In this document: piece by piece, positions 7,985 to 17,818 of the stretch
How the letters are laid out: every line of letters starts with the position of its first letter
Numbering within the stretch: the first letter of the stretch is position 1
Source of the DNA: an uncultured Jannaschia sp.
GTDB taxonomy: Bacteria > Pseudomonadota > Alphaproteobacteria > Rhodobacterales > Rhodobacteraceae
DNA length: 33,587 nt
Direction of reading: 5' to 3'
Assembly: GCA_947494145.1 (NCBI GenBank)
Contig: CANLTZ010000026.1
Span: forward strand, 1 to 33,587
The notes under the pieces: generated by a model
Told to the model about the DNA's origin: nothing
The model's input: the letters and a program-made list of their open reading frames with translations, nothing else
Databases searched by the model: none
Program-made: the position numbers and the translations under genes

Positions 7985-8881
7985 ATGGAGCTTCGTCATC
8001 TGCGCTACTTCGTGGCCGTGGCCGAGCATGGCGGGATCAGCCATGCGGCGGAACGCCTGAATATCGCCCAGCCCGCTGTGTCACGGCAGATCAGAGACCT
8101 CGAGCTCGAACTCGGCTTTGACCTGCTCTCCCGCGAAGGCCGCCGGGTCGTTCTGACGGATGCCGGGCGTGACTTTGCCGTGCGGGCGCGATCAATCCTG
8201 GAAGAGACGCAGGCAGCGGCGGAGGCCGCCCGTCGCATCGCCAGCGGCGAAGCTGGCACCATCCGGGTGGGCTTGCTCGAAAGCGCATCCTGGGCTGATC
8301 ACGTTCCGCTCACACTCAACCAGTTCAAGCGGCAACACGATCGCATCCGGCTCGATATCCGGCCCATGAGTTCGGTCGACCAGATCGATGCACTTCTCGC
8401 GGGCGAACTCGACGCCGCCTTCGCCTACCGCCAAGACAACATCGTCGAAGACATGTTGGCTATCCATCCTCTGCGGTGCGACGATGTCGTGCTCGCGGCG
8501 TCCGTCGATCTGGCGTTCGACCGCGACGGGCCGCTTTCGTTTGAAGACATTGACGGCCTGCCGATCGTGGCGTTCCCCCGCGCATCGGCACCCGCCTATC
8601 ATGACCAGCTCTTCGCAGCGCTCGCTGGTATCGGCTTTGAGCCGCAGATCGTTCAGGAGGCGGTGGATGAGACGACGATGCTAAGCCTCGTCTCCGCAGG
8701 GGTGGGTTGTGCTTTCGTGAACTCCGCAAACATGCAGCGTCCGCCTCGGCGTGTGCAATTCCGCGAGGTCGAAGGCCTTTCGGTGCCCGTTGAACTCCTG
8801 TTCCTGACGCAGCGCACTCCGGGAAGCCTGACGCAGTTACTCGTCGATACCGTGGTCGGATTATGCAACAAAAAGGTATAA
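7985..8881 (+). CDS. LysR family transcriptional regulator
   Basis: This 298-aa regulator has a canonical N-terminal winged helix-turn-helix (MELRHLRYFVAVAEHGGISH, AAERLNIAQPAVSRQIRDLE, then ELGFDLLSREGRRVVLTDAG). A two-lobed effector-binding domain from about residue 90 follows (IRVGLLESASWADHVPLTL, GELDAAFAYR, VSAGVGCAFV). It starts at ATG 7985 with AAGAGG eight bases upstream. It is divergent from the EamA exporter and is followed on the same strand by the SnoaL-like and aldo/keto reductase genes, so either side could be its target. The ligand is unknown. Confidence 0.93.
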   Translation: MELRHLRYFVAVAEHGGISHAAERLNIAQPAVSRQIRDLELELGFDLLSREGRRVVLTDAGRDFAVRARSILEETQAAAEAARRIASGEAGTIRVGLLESASWADHVPLTLNQFKRQHDRIRLDIRPMSSVDQIDALLAGELDAAFAYRQDNIVEDMLAIHPLRCDDVVLAASVDLAFDRDGPLSFEDIDGLPIVAFPRASAPAYHDQLFAALAGIGFEPQIVQEAVDETTMLSLVSAGVGCAFVNSANMQRPPRRVQFREVEGLSVPVELLFLTQRTPGSLTQLLVDTVVGLCNKKV

Positions 8882-8965
8882 GTAGGATACTTAAACAGAC
8901 TTTTTCACTATCATCTTAAGGCGCCATATTTGCTCCATCAACGCGTCCGAAGATGGAGAAAAGAT

Positions 8966-9532
8966 ATGACACTCAAATTGACGACTATGATCGCCACCGC
9001 GGCTGTTGCCCTTGCAGTCACGGCGCCGGTGAATGCCGAAACCACGGCGGGCACGCCCATCACAGCTGAGACGCTGGTCGATCATGCTGAGATGATCCGC
9101 ATCGCCGACGCGATCGATGCCGCCGTGGACGCCAAGGACTGGCCGCTGGCACGCAGCCTGTTCACTGACGAGATCCGGGTTGACTTCACCTCGCTCACGG
9201 GCGGCGAACCGGCAACGATCCCGGCCGACGGTCTGATCTCCGGCTGGTCGTCCAATCTGACCGCCGAAAAAACCTCATTCCACCTGCGCGGCAATCACCG
9301 CATCACCTTCGAAGGTGACGACGAAGCCATGATGGTCAGCCACGGCTATGCCTGGAACCGCTTGGACCGCGGCGCTCTTCCAGAGAATGGCGGCGAGGCG
9401 CTCTGGGAAGTCTGGGGAACCTATGAGCACAGCTTCGTCCGCACCGAGGAGGGATGGCGCGTGGACGGTATGAGCTTCTTCGCCACCGCCGAGCGCGGCA
9501 ACACATTCGTCCGCAACACGCCAGGCAGCTAA
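8966..9532 (+). CDS. Secreted SnoaL-like/NTF2-fold protein
   Basis: This 188-aa protein begins at ATG 8966, preceded by GGAGAAAAG. The frame is open further upstream but has no ribosome site there. A Sec-type signal peptide (LTTMIATAAVALAVTAPVNA, cleavage near residue 24) leads into an NTF2/SnoaL-like cone fold. That fold shows IADAIDAAVDAKDWPLARSL, FTDEIRVDFTSLTGG, FHLRGNHRITFEGDDEAM and a C-terminal strand WRVDGMSFFATAERGN. Such domains serve as small-molecule cyclases, isomerases or binding modules; no catalytic function can be assigned. It lies 53 bases before the Tat-exported aldo/keto reductase, suggesting a shared periplasmic role. Confidence 0.82.
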   Translation: MTLKLTTMIATAAVALAVTAPVNAETTAGTPITAETLVDHAEMIRIADAIDAAVDAKDWPLARSLFTDEIRVDFTSLTGGEPATIPADGLISGWSSNLTAEKTSFHLRGNHRITFEGDDEAMMVSHGYAWNRLDRGALPENGGEALWEVWGTYEHSFVRTEEGWRVDGMSFFATAERGNTFVRNTPGS

Positions 9533-9585
9533 GTCATCGCGACACCGCCTGGCACGTTCCGCTAGACAGACAAAGGAATTTTCCC

Positions 9586-10731
<1,146 letters not shown>

Positions 10732-11088
10732 TCCTAGTGACAGGTTCCCGCCGGAACTAGGTCCGCCCTAGAAACTTACTCCGTGAACGCGGATCATAGG
10801 TCGGATTGCCTTTTTGCGGTCGACAGCTTCGAGCTCGTCGGAGACGTCTACGAAGCGAAACGCAGCACATGAAACACGGAATAGACCTGACCCTAGCCCA
10901 GAAGGCCAAGGGAGCAGGTCATCCGAATGCTCTTTTAGTCGGAATTCATGTAGAATGAGGATATTGAAGGTGGATTTCTTTGTGCTCTTGATCGATTAGG
11001 AAGATATATCGAATTTGGCTGGGCTTTGTCATTCCGTCGACCGCTCCACGCTATATCTTCGTAGATCAGAACATCGCATGTACATGAC
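10732..11088. other. Gene-poor stretch with possible coding remnants
   Basis: This is 357 bases between the + strand aldo/keto reductase and the - strand DUF2490 gene, which converge here. Apart from the hairpins at its left end I see no gene with a start, ribosome site and family match. On the - strand one frame reads FRFVDVSDELEAVDRKKAI then RPMIRVHGVSF before a stop at about 10770. This has the composition of a real protein C-terminus but matches no family I know. The right half (10920-11060) is more AT-rich than its surroundings. Convergent gene ends beside a possible fragment suggest a recombination junction. Confidence 0.35.
10733..10771 (+). terminator. Hairpin cluster after the aldo/keto reductase gene
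   Basis: Just after the TAA at 10729-10731 there are three nested or alternative inverted repeats. They are CCTAGT (10733-10738) with ACTAGG (10756-10761), GTTCC-CGCC-GGAAC (10744-10757), and CTAGG (10757-10761) with CCTAG (10767-10771). The position fits a transcription end for the + strand unit. There is no run of T after it, so it is at best a weak intrinsic terminator. Confidence 0.3.
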
Positions 11089-11796
11089 CTAGAAACTGAA
11101 GCTCATCGTGGCCAAACCGATATTCAGATCGGGCGCATCACTATTGAAGCCGCGCGCATACGAAACTCGAAGCCCCATTTTTTCGGTCAGATCGACCTGC
11201 GAACCAACTTGAGTGAGGACAGTGGCAAGGTCGGTGTCTTGCAAAACATAGAACGGTTCAACGGAAACGAAGGGTTCGATGGATTGGGTCGCACGCACGG
11301 ATAACGCGAGCTCGGGCCGGTAACGCGTCTGTTGCCCGAATTCGAGAAACCGATGCTCCAGCCGTGAACGGTGCGAAATGCGAAAGTCCCCAAACGTATG
11401 ACTCCAATGCAGTTCCAGCCGAGCGCGTTGGTCTCGCGGGCTGGGCCGTTCCACAGTTTCATCAAAAAAGGCACCAAAGTAACCAGCACGGATGAATGTA
11501 TTGGGCGCGATGTTTCGTCCGATTCCGAACGAGACAGCTGCTCCGTCAATGTCGCCGACAAGGCCCACAGCGAAGCCATAGAGATGAAAATCATCACTTA
11601 TGTCGGTGCGACCGGAGAACCCGACAATCGCGTAATTGGTCGCGGCATCATCGATGATGCCCGGATCAACGATTTCCTGTGCAGCGGCGGTGCTGGCGCT
11701 TGAGCCAACGATTATGGCGCTCAACCAACCCATGAGGAAATGCGACCGGTCCCGGACCGGTCGCATACAGGTTATGGCAGCGGAGCTGTCTTTCAT
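11089..11796 (-). CDS. DUF2490-type outer-membrane beta-barrel protein
   Basis: With the ATG at 11796 this is 235 aa; ATG 11766 is an alternative, and both keep a signal peptide (RSHFLMGWLSAIIVG then SSASTAAAQE). The mature part alternates hydrophobic and polar residues in predicted strands and ends in aromatic Phe (LATMSFSF), the usual signature for outer-membrane barrel assembly. Blocks such as LELHWSHTFGDFRISHRSRL, EHRFLEFGQQTRYRPELALS and SIEPFVSVEPFYVLQDTD resemble DUF2490 proteins. It is the last gene of the - strand pao-containing series, 86 bases after the hydrolase. No good Shine-Dalgarno site precedes any start. The function is unknown; permeation of a substrate for the periplasmic enzymes is a guess. 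Confidence 0.72.
   Translation of the reverse strand: MKDSSAAITCMRPVRDRSHFLMGWLSAIIVGSSASTAAAQEIVDPGIIDDAATNYAIVGFSGRTDISDDFHLYGFAVGLVGDIDGAAVSFGIGRNIAPNTFIRAGYFGAFFDETVERPSPRDQRARLELHWSHTFGDFRISHRSRLEHRFLEFGQQTRYRPELALSVRATQSIEPFVSVEPFYVLQDTDLATVLTQVGSQVDLTEKMGLRVSYARGFNSDAPDLNIGLATMSFSF
11740..11766. repeat. 27-bp near-perfect palindrome inside the DUF2490 signal-peptide region
   Basis: The sequence reads ATGCGACCGGTCC, one central C, then the exact reverse complement GGACCGGTCGCAT: a 13-bp inverted repeat with a single-base centre. It includes the alternative ATG at 11766 and codes for MRPVRDR. It may be an operator or an mRNA hairpin affecting initiation, or coincidence. It is longer than the other short dyads I saw in coding sequence here. 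Confidence 0.6.
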
Positions 11797-11882
11797 GAGA
11801 TTGTCGCCAGAAAGGCTCAGCGTGTAGCGGGATCGAGGATCTCGTTGGAAGTCCTTATTCCGATACGGGCCAAGCTCGAGGT

Positions 11883-12842
11883 TCAAGACAGATGTTTCTT
11901 GAAATGCTCAGCAATCAAGTCAGCGGACTCGTTCACCTTGTCGGCATGGTCGTAGAAGTCGAAATGCGCGCCCTCAGCCCAGTGTAACGTCTTCTCGCCA
12001 GGAATGAGTTCATGAACTTTTCGAGCCTGATCCGGAAACGCGCTATCGTCCGAATGAATGATCAGTGTGGGAACATTGACGCCGCGCGCGCGGCTGACCG
12101 GATCGAAATCGAGCCAGGGGCCCCACGACATGACCGCGAATTCGTTCCGATAGGCCTCGACGCCGCCGCCACGATCTTCGTCCATGTAGTATTCCATCGG
12201 CCCTAGATGCGATGCGGTCTGGTCGGTGTCGTGATAGGCAAGAATGGTATCGACCGAACCTGTCTCTTCGAACTTTTGCTTCGCCGCTTCACCGGTCTCG
12301 CGCCGTTTGTCGACCTCATCTTCGCCCCCATAAAGGGTCGGCGTGATCGAGGGCTCCGCAAACCAGCCGGCCACCGTGGCTATCGCGCCTACAGCCCCTT
12401 TTTCCGCACCGAGATAAATGGCGTTTCCGCCGCTTGTGCAGACGCCGAGCATGCCGGCATTGCTGACATCGCTGCGGCCGCGCAAATACTCAGCCGCACC
12501 GATAAGATCACCGAGTTTCTTGTCCGGATCCTCGAATTGACGTGGTTCGCCGCCGCTCTCGCCGTAATCGGCATAATCAATAGAAAGCGCGATCACGCCG
12601 CGCTCGGCCAATGCCCGCGCGTAGATACCGCCCATCATCTCTTTCACGGCGGTGAGTGACCCGGCAACAATCGCAGCCGGCGCCTTGCCTGATTGGATTG
12701 ACTTCGGGATGTAGAGATTGCCGGAAACCTCGCGGTCGCCCGCTGAAAACCGAACGGTTTCCACATTGACGGTGTCTGTTGACCCGCCATTCTGCTTCAA
12801 GACGAGGTCTTCTCGCAGGACATTCTCGATTACTTCAGACAT
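11883..12842 (-). CDS. Alpha/beta hydrolase (dienelactone hydrolase/YcjY-like)
   Basis: This 319-aa protein has a modified alpha/beta-hydrolase layout. After an N-terminal beta region (VRFSAGDREVSGNLYIPKS) come the oxyanion region AAIVAGSLTAVKEMMGG and then ALSIDYADYGESGGEPRQFE. The nucleophile elbow is GVCTSGGNA, with Ser137 the best candidate (the sm-x-Ser-x-sm pattern is CTSGG). A late acidic residue lies in LIIHSDDSAFPD (about 264-275) and the His in WAEGAHFDFYD (about 295). Such proteins hydrolyse esters or lactones; the true substrate is unknown. It lies 62 bases downstream of an aldo/keto reductase gene on the same strand, in the pao-containing series. Confidence 0.85.
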   Translation of the reverse strand: MSEVIENVLREDLVLKQNGGSTDTVNVETVRFSAGDREVSGNLYIPKSIQSGKAPAAIVAGSLTAVKEMMGGIYARALAERGVIALSIDYADYGESGGEPRQFEDPDKKLGDLIGAAEYLRGRSDVSNAGMLGVCTSGGNAIYLGAEKGAVGAIATVAGWFAEPSITPTLYGGEDEVDKRRETGEAAKQKFEETGSVDTILAYHDTDQTASHLGPMEYYMDEDRGGGVEAYRNEFAVMSWGPWLDFDPVSRARGVNVPTLIIHSDDSAFPDQARKVHELIPGEKTLHWAEGAHFDFYDHADKVNESADLIAEHFKKHLS

Positions 12843-12904
12843 AATAAATTTCCTTTCTGATCTAAACGCCCGCAGGTATCGACGAGCGTCCTGGTTTGGC
12901 TGCG

Positions 12905-13897
12905 TTACGAGCCCGTCGTGCGCACTTGCCCGTAACGCTCACCCGCCGCTGCATCTTGGGTGAATACCGCTTCCAAGCGATCGCGATCCGAGGTCGACAA
13001 GAAGACATCCAGAGCGCCGACATTCTCTTCGACCCGTTCAGGACGGGTTGTGCCGGGAATGGGGACAACGTCCGGGCCCTTCGATAACAACCAGGCGAGT
13101 GCAATCTGGGCTGGCGTCGCATCTTTTTCGCTGGCGATCTCCTCAACAGCGTCGACGAGTTCAAGGTTCTTTTTGAGATTGGCCTCGCTGAAGCGCGCAT
13201 TTGTGCGCCGCCAGTCATCTTGCGGAAGGTCGTCGAGCGTTTTGATTTTTCCCGAGAGAAACCCGCGCCCCATGGGGCTGTAACACACGAAGCCGATCCC
13301 CAACTCTTGCAGGGTCGGTCGGACGCTCTCTTCGACATCACGCGTCCAGAGTGACCATTCGCTTTGGACAGCCGTGAGCGGATGAACGTTGTGTGCGCGG
13401 CGAATTGTTTCGGGATCGACTTCGGAAAGGCCGATGTAGCGAATTTTGCCAGCCTTCACGAGGTCGGAGAGCGCACCAATCGTCTCCTCGACGGGGACAT
13501 CAGGGTCGGGACGGTGCTGATAGTATAGATCGATCCAGTCGGTCTGAAGCCGCTTCAAGGACGCCTCGCAGGAAGCGATGACCGTTTCGGGGCGGCCATC
13601 AAAGGAGCGCTGATCGTTCGACGTCGCATTGTCATTGATACGAACGCCGAATTTCGTCGCGATGACGATATCATTGCGGACCGACTTCAAGGTCTCGCCC
13701 ACGAGGCGTTCGTTTTCATAAGGACCATACATTTCCGCCGTATCAAACAGCGTCACGCCAAGATCGACCGCGCGTTGAAGTGTTTGAATAGACCGTGATT
13801 GATCGGCGGGCCGGCTGTAGATACCGGTCATGCCCATGCAGCCGAGCCCCACAGCTGATACCTTTAGTCCTTGTGATCCAAGGGCGCGAAACTGCAT
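12905..13897 (-). CDS. Aldo/keto reductase, cytoplasmic
   Basis: This is 330 aa from the ATG at 13897, which has a strong AGGAGG eight bases upstream. Extending the frame further upstream runs into antisense of paoC and is rejected. The barrel shows FRALGSQGLKVSAVGLGCMG, the catalytic Asp/Tyr in LFDTAEMYGPYENERLVGE, Lys in VIATKFGV and His in LYYQHRPDPDVP. The C-terminal cofactor motif is PIPGTTRPERVEENVGA. It resembles the AKR11/AKR13 group of NADPH-dependent reductases. There is no signal peptide, unlike the related gene at 9586. It follows paoC by 22 bases, so it is probably co-transcribed with the aldehyde oxidoreductase. Confidence 0.93.
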   Translation of the reverse strand: MQFRALGSQGLKVSAVGLGCMGMTGIYSRPADQSRSIQTLQRAVDLGVTLFDTAEMYGPYENERLVGETLKSVRNDIVIATKFGVRINDNATSNDQRSFDGRPETVIASCEASLKRLQTDWIDLYYQHRPDPDVPVEETIGALSDLVKAGKIRYIGLSEVDPETIRRAHNVHPLTAVQSEWSLWTRDVEESVRPTLQELGIGFVCYSPMGRGFLSGKIKTLDDLPQDDWRRTNARFSEANLKKNLELVDAVEEIASEKDATPAQIALAWLLSKGPDVVPIPGTTRPERVEENVGALDVFLSTSDRDRLEAVFTQDAAAGERYGQVRTTGS

Positions 13898-13919
13898 GGT
13901 CTGCCTCCTATTTTGTTCC

Positions 13920-16148
13920 TCAGGCAATGAGGTGCTCGAAATGGACGGGCAGGTCGCGCACCCGTTTCCCGGTGGCGTTGTAGATCGCATTCGTGATCGC
14001 GGCGGCGACGCCGACCTCGCCAAGCTCGCCGATGCCGCGCACCCCAATGGCCGAGGCATGCGGATCATGTTCCTCGATGAAACACACGTCGATGTTCCGG
14101 GGGATATCTGCATTGACCGGCAACTGAACACCGGACAGGTTCTTGGAAAGGTAGCGGCCATAGCGCGGGTCCATGGGACTCGCTTCGAGCATGGCTCGGC
14201 CATAACCAAAGATAATGCCGCCGATCATCTGGCTTCTGGCAGTCACCGGGTTGAGGATGCGGCCCGCTGAATAGGCCGCCACGGCCCGGCGCATGCGCGC
14301 GATCCCGGTAATCTCGTCGACTTCCATCTCGACAAAGACAGCGCCCCAGGTGTGCATGGAGTAGTCCGTCTGACCTCCATGCGCATCGAACGAAACATCT
14401 CCCGGTAAGGTGAACGCACCTTCGGCCTGAACCCTGTCCACACCGAGCCGCGCGAGAAGGTCTGGCCATTCATCGGGGCGTGTTTCGCGGCCCGCCATGT
14501 CGTCGAGGCGCGTCTTGAGGTTGTCGGTTGCTGTTGCAACGGCCGAACCAATGCTGATCGTGGAGGCGGACCCGAGCGTTGCACTGGCGGGCGGAAGGTC
14601 CGTCGACCCCAGAACCACCGTGACGCGCTCGCTTGGAATACCTAGTCGTTCGGCGACCACCTGCGCGAAGATTGTCCGCGTGCCGGTGCCGATTTCCTGA
14701 CTGCCGACTTCCACAGTGAACCGTCCGTCCGGCGTCATTGCCACGCGCGCCTGGCTGGCGTTGCGGAACGTCGTCATGATCGCCCCCGCCATACCAAGCC
14801 CGAGCAGCTTGTCGCCATCCCGGCGAGAACGCGGCTCATGGACGCGATCGGACCAGCCGATGCGCCGCGCGCCTTCAGCATAGGCCTCACGCAATTTGTT
14901 CGATGAGAAGGGTTTGCCGGAATGTGGATCGCTGTCGGTGTAATTGGCGAGCCGCAGCTCCAGCGGGTCCATGCCGATCTCGTAGGCAAGCTCGTCCATA
15001 GCGGATTCGAGCGCGAACATGCCCGGACCTTCATGCGGCGCACGCATGGCCGTGGGGGTGCCAACATTGGCGCGCCGTACGCGCGTGGTCATGCGGTACG
15101 CGGGCATCGCGTACATACCCCGCGTTCCCATATTGGCGAACTCGATATAGTCATCCGATACCGATGTAACGTTCTCTGTATGGTGCTCGACAGCGGTCAG
15201 GTGGCCCTGGGCGTCAGAAGCGAGCCGCAGCCGAGATTGGGTGCCTGACTGGTATCCACACCCTGTGTAGCAGCCTGTCCGCGTCAGGTTCAGCTTGACC
15301 GGTCGGCCCACAATCCGTGCCGCGATGGGCGCCAAGATCTGATGCGGCCAGACATAGCCCTTCGCCCCGAACCCACCGCCCGTATAGGGGCATCTGATGT
15401 GGATGCGGCTCGGCTCCATGTCGAAGATGCCGGCGAGCGAAAGCTGAAGCCCCCAGCTCCATTGGGTGGCGTCATTCAGATGAAGATCACCGCCGCGCCA
15501 TTCCGCGAGAGTCGCAGACGGTTCCATCATATTGTGGTGCCGGGTGGGCGTCGTATACGTCGCTTCGATGCGATGGGCTGCATTGGCAAATCCCGCATCG
15601 ACATCGCCGTGGGCGGGATCGAGTTCGCCCAGCACATAGCCATTGCCTTCCGTCGGGGGGACTTCGACCTCAGCCGTGTCGAACACGGCGGGTTTCGCGC
15701 GCTCTATCCCGATACGAACAAGGCCTGCACCCGCCTCGGCCTGTTCGAGCGTTTCGGCGAGCACGATCGCGATCGGCTGGCCCTCATAGTCGATATCAAG
15801 GCTCGACATCGGTAGCTTTGATTGCGCCGTCGGCGGCACCGAGGGTGATCCGAGGGTCGGCATGTCGGCCGGCGTCAACACGCGCACGACGCCGGGCGCG
15901 GCACGTGCCTGACCTGTATCAACGGCGGCGATACGCCCTTTTGCAACAGGGCTTGTCACGAGGACGGCGTGAAGCGTGCCGTTTGGCATATCCTCGCCAG
16001 CGTAAGTCGCCTGTCCGGTCACCTTGTCCGGACCGTCCATACGGCGCTGCGGGCTGCCGATACCGTTCTCAGGCAGTGCGAGCGGCGCGCCGTCGTCCGC
16101 GACGATGATGCCGGTCAGGGCAGTCTCTATCTTGTGCATATCGGTCAT
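13920..16148 (-). CDS. paoC: Periplasmic aldehyde oxidoreductase, molybdenum-binding subunit (PaoC/YagR-like)
   Basis: This 742-aa protein belongs to the xanthine dehydrogenase family large subunit, which carries the molybdenum cofactor and oxidises aldehydes to carboxylic acids. Visible landmarks are the N-terminal hammerhead domain (DGPDKVTGQATYAGEDMPNG), CPYTGGGFGAKGYVWPHQI at the cofactor-binding region, MRAPHEGPGMFALESAMDEL and QEIGTGTRTIFAQVVAERLG. The catalytic Glu is in GVRGIGELGEVGVAAAITNA (about residue 708). Length is close to E. coli PaoC (about 730). It overlaps paoB by four bases (ATGA, 16145-16148). It has no signal of its own, consistent with export in complex with the Tat-tagged PaoA. 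The exact aldehyde substrate is not known. Confidence 0.93.
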   Translation of the reverse strand: MTDMHKIETALTGIIVADDGAPLALPENGIGSPQRRMDGPDKVTGQATYAGEDMPNGTLHAVLVTSPVAKGRIAAVDTGQARAAPGVVRVLTPADMPTLGSPSVPPTAQSKLPMSSLDIDYEGQPIAIVLAETLEQAEAGAGLVRIGIERAKPAVFDTAEVEVPPTEGNGYVLGELDPAHGDVDAGFANAAHRIEATYTTPTRHHNMMEPSATLAEWRGGDLHLNDATQWSWGLQLSLAGIFDMEPSRIHIRCPYTGGGFGAKGYVWPHQILAPIAARIVGRPVKLNLTRTGCYTGCGYQSGTQSRLRLASDAQGHLTAVEHHTENVTSVSDDYIEFANMGTRGMYAMPAYRMTTRVRRANVGTPTAMRAPHEGPGMFALESAMDELAYEIGMDPLELRLANYTDSDPHSGKPFSSNKLREAYAEGARRIGWSDRVHEPRSRRDGDKLLGLGMAGAIMTTFRNASQARVAMTPDGRFTVEVGSQEIGTGTRTIFAQVVAERLGIPSERVTVVLGSTDLPPASATLGSASTISIGSAVATATDNLKTRLDDMAGRETRPDEWPDLLARLGVDRVQAEGAFTLPGDVSFDAHGGQTDYSMHTWGAVFVEMEVDEITGIARMRRAVAAYSAGRILNPVTARSQMIGGIIFGYGRAMLEASPMDPRYGRYLSKNLSGVQLPVNADIPRNIDVCFIEEHDPHASAIGVRGIGELGEVGVAAAITNAIYNATGKRVRDLPVHFEHLIA

Positions 16149-17215
16149 TGGATAGAGCCTCCAGCCTTTGTCAGTGCACGGCGAACAGCCCCTTGGGCAA
16201 CCTTCACCTTGTAGTCTTGATGGGGGAGGGGTTCGGCATCGGAAAACGCCGTCGCCAAGACGGATGTGAGCCTTGCCTCATCGAGCGTCTGGCCGCTCAG
16301 TGCCGCCTCGGCCCCGGACAATCGCCAGGGTTTCTGGGCGATCGATCCAAGCGCCACACGTGCTTGGCGGACTTGCCCCGCCGACTGATCCAGACAGACC
16401 GCCGCCGATGCCATGGCGTACTCGTAGCTCTCCCGCTCTCTCAGCTTCACATAAGCTGAATTGCGAGAGGCCGTGTCGACGCTGAAGCGGTAGGCGACGA
16501 TGATTTCACCGGGCATGAGCCGGTTTTCGATCAAGGCGTCGGGCGTTTCAGGCGCATCGCCGCCGAGCAACCGCCGGCCCTCGCGCGTCCGCGCCAGATC
16601 GGCGGCTTCCGATTGCGTGACATGGAAGCGCGTGATCGGGATGCTGCGCGAACCCGACGGGCCGACAAGATCCACTTCGGCGTCGAGCGCGACCAGCGCC
16701 ACAGCAGGATCGGAAGGCTGTGTCGCAACACAGGCCTCGGTTGCCCCAAACAAAGCTGCGCGGCTGAAATCTCCCTCGCGCGCGGAACATCCGGAACCGG
16801 GAACTCGTTTGTTACAGGGCCAAGGCATCCGATCACCGGTGGCGGCTTCGGCGCGGAAATAGGGGCAGCGCGTTTTCTGCAGAACGTTCCCGCCAATGGT
16901 CGCGCGGTTGCGCAGCTGCGCGGAAGCCGCCAGCAGACAGGCCTGGCTGAGAACCGGCGCATCCTGACGGACGATATCGCTGCCTTCGATCTGGTTCAGC
17001 GTGGCAAGCGCGCCGATCCGGATCTCGTCGCCTTGGCGGTCTATGCTCGACAATTCCGGCAAGCGGGTGATGTCGATCACGCGGTCTGCCGAAACGATGC
17101 CGAGCCGCATCCAGTTGAGGATTTCAGTGCCCCCGGCGACAAGCTGAGCACCTTGCACGGCGGCTTCACTGGCGGATGAGATATCGGGCGCGATGGCGTA
17201 GGCGAAGTTCTTCAT
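16145..17215 (-). CDS. paoB: Periplasmic aldehyde oxidoreductase, FAD subunit with 4Fe-4S site (PaoB/YagS-like)
   Basis: This 356-aa protein is an FAD-binding subunit of the molybdenum hydroxylase family. FAD-contact motifs are LVAGGTEILNWMR (about 25-37) and LRNRATIGGNVLQKTRCPYF (about 101-120). A distinctive insert with Cys117, Cys134, Cys143 and Cys162 (CPYF, PCNKR, GSGC, EACVA) matches the extra 4Fe-4S cluster that sets PaoB-type subunits apart from xanthine dehydrogenase. The C-terminal domain covers about 190-350 (LRERESYEYAMASAAVCLD). It begins three bases after the paoA stop and overlaps paoC. It is somewhat longer than E. coli PaoB. Confidence 0.93.
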   Translation of the reverse strand: MKNFAYAIAPDISSASEAAVQGAQLVAGGTEILNWMRLGIVSADRVIDITRLPELSSIDRQGDEIRIGALATLNQIEGSDIVRQDAPVLSQACLLAASAQLRNRATIGGNVLQKTRCPYFRAEAATGDRMPWPCNKRVPGSGCSAREGDFSRAALFGATEACVATQPSDPAVALVALDAEVDLVGPSGSRSIPITRFHVTQSEAADLARTREGRRLLGGDAPETPDALIENRLMPGEIIVAYRFSVDTASRNSAYVKLRERESYEYAMASAAVCLDQSAGQVRQARVALGSIAQKPWRLSGAEAALSGQTLDEARLTSVLATAFSDAEPLPHQDYKVKVAQGAVRRALTKAGGSIQ

Positions 17216-17218
17216 CGA

Positions 17219-17818
17219 TCAGCCCTCCATCTCGGTCGCCGCCTGCTGAACGGCGGCGATGATCTGCGGGTAGGAGGCGCAGCGGCAGATATTGCCGCTC
17301 ATCCACTCGGCGATCTCTTCCTCGGATCCGGCATGACCCTCGTTGATGCACGCAACAGCCGAGACGACCTGACCGGAGGTACAGTAACCGCACTGGAAGG
17401 CGTCCTGCTCGATGAAGGCGCGCTGGACCGGGTGCAGGGTTCCGTCCGCTGCGGCCAATCCTTCGACCGTGGTGACCGATCGCCCGTCGCAGGTGGCGGC
17501 CAGTGTCATGCACGCGTTGATCCGCTCGCCGTCAAGCAGGACGGTACAGGCCCCGCAGGCGCCTTCGTTGCAGCCTTTCTTGGTCCCGGGAAGCCCGGCT
17601 TGTTCGCGCAAAAGGTCCAACAACGTCACACGCGCTTCATGCGCAAAACTGCGCGACGTGGAATTGAGCGTGATGGATGTATTGACGTTCGGGGTGCCGC
17701 TTGGCGAGGCGACGTCCTGCGCCTGCGCGCTGGCAGATCCGAGCGCCGCCGCACCCGCAGCGCCCAAGGCAGCCGTCGAACCTTTGAGCATACTACGTCG
17801 ATCTATTCCGTCAGACAT
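17219..17818 (-). CDS. paoA: Periplasmic aldehyde oxidoreductase, 2Fe-2S subunit (PaoA/YagT-like)
   Basis: This 199-aa protein has a Tat signal (DRRSMLKGSTAALGAAGAAA, cleavage near AQA at 33) that carries the folded heterotrimer to the periplasm. The plant-type 2Fe-2S site is Cys83, Cys88, Cys91 and Cys103 (KGCNEGACGACTVLLDGER, NAC). The second 2Fe-2S site is Cys143, Cys146, Cys178 and Cys180 (FQCGYCTSGQVV and NICRCASYPQI). All eight ligands are present. A strong GGGAGGTAA lies just before the ATG. The gene leads the A-B-C order of the pao operon. No XdhC/PaoD-type maturation chaperone gene is found after paoC, where E. coli has paoD. Confidence 0.94.
   Translation of the reverse strand: MSDGIDRRSMLKGSTAALGAAGAAALGSASAQAQDVASPSGTPNVNTSITLNSTSRSFAHEARVTLLDLLREQAGLPGTKKGCNEGACGACTVLLDGERINACMTLAATCDGRSVTTVEGLAAADGTLHPVQRAFIEQDAFQCGYCTSGQVVSAVACINEGHAGSEEEIAEWMSGNICRCASYPQIIAAVQQAATEMEG

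Noticed and set aside
13898-14209. N-terminal extension of the aldo/keto reductase at 12905
   Set aside because: The extension is antisense-like translation of paoC sequence; a strong AGGAGG precedes the ATG at 13897, where family homology begins.
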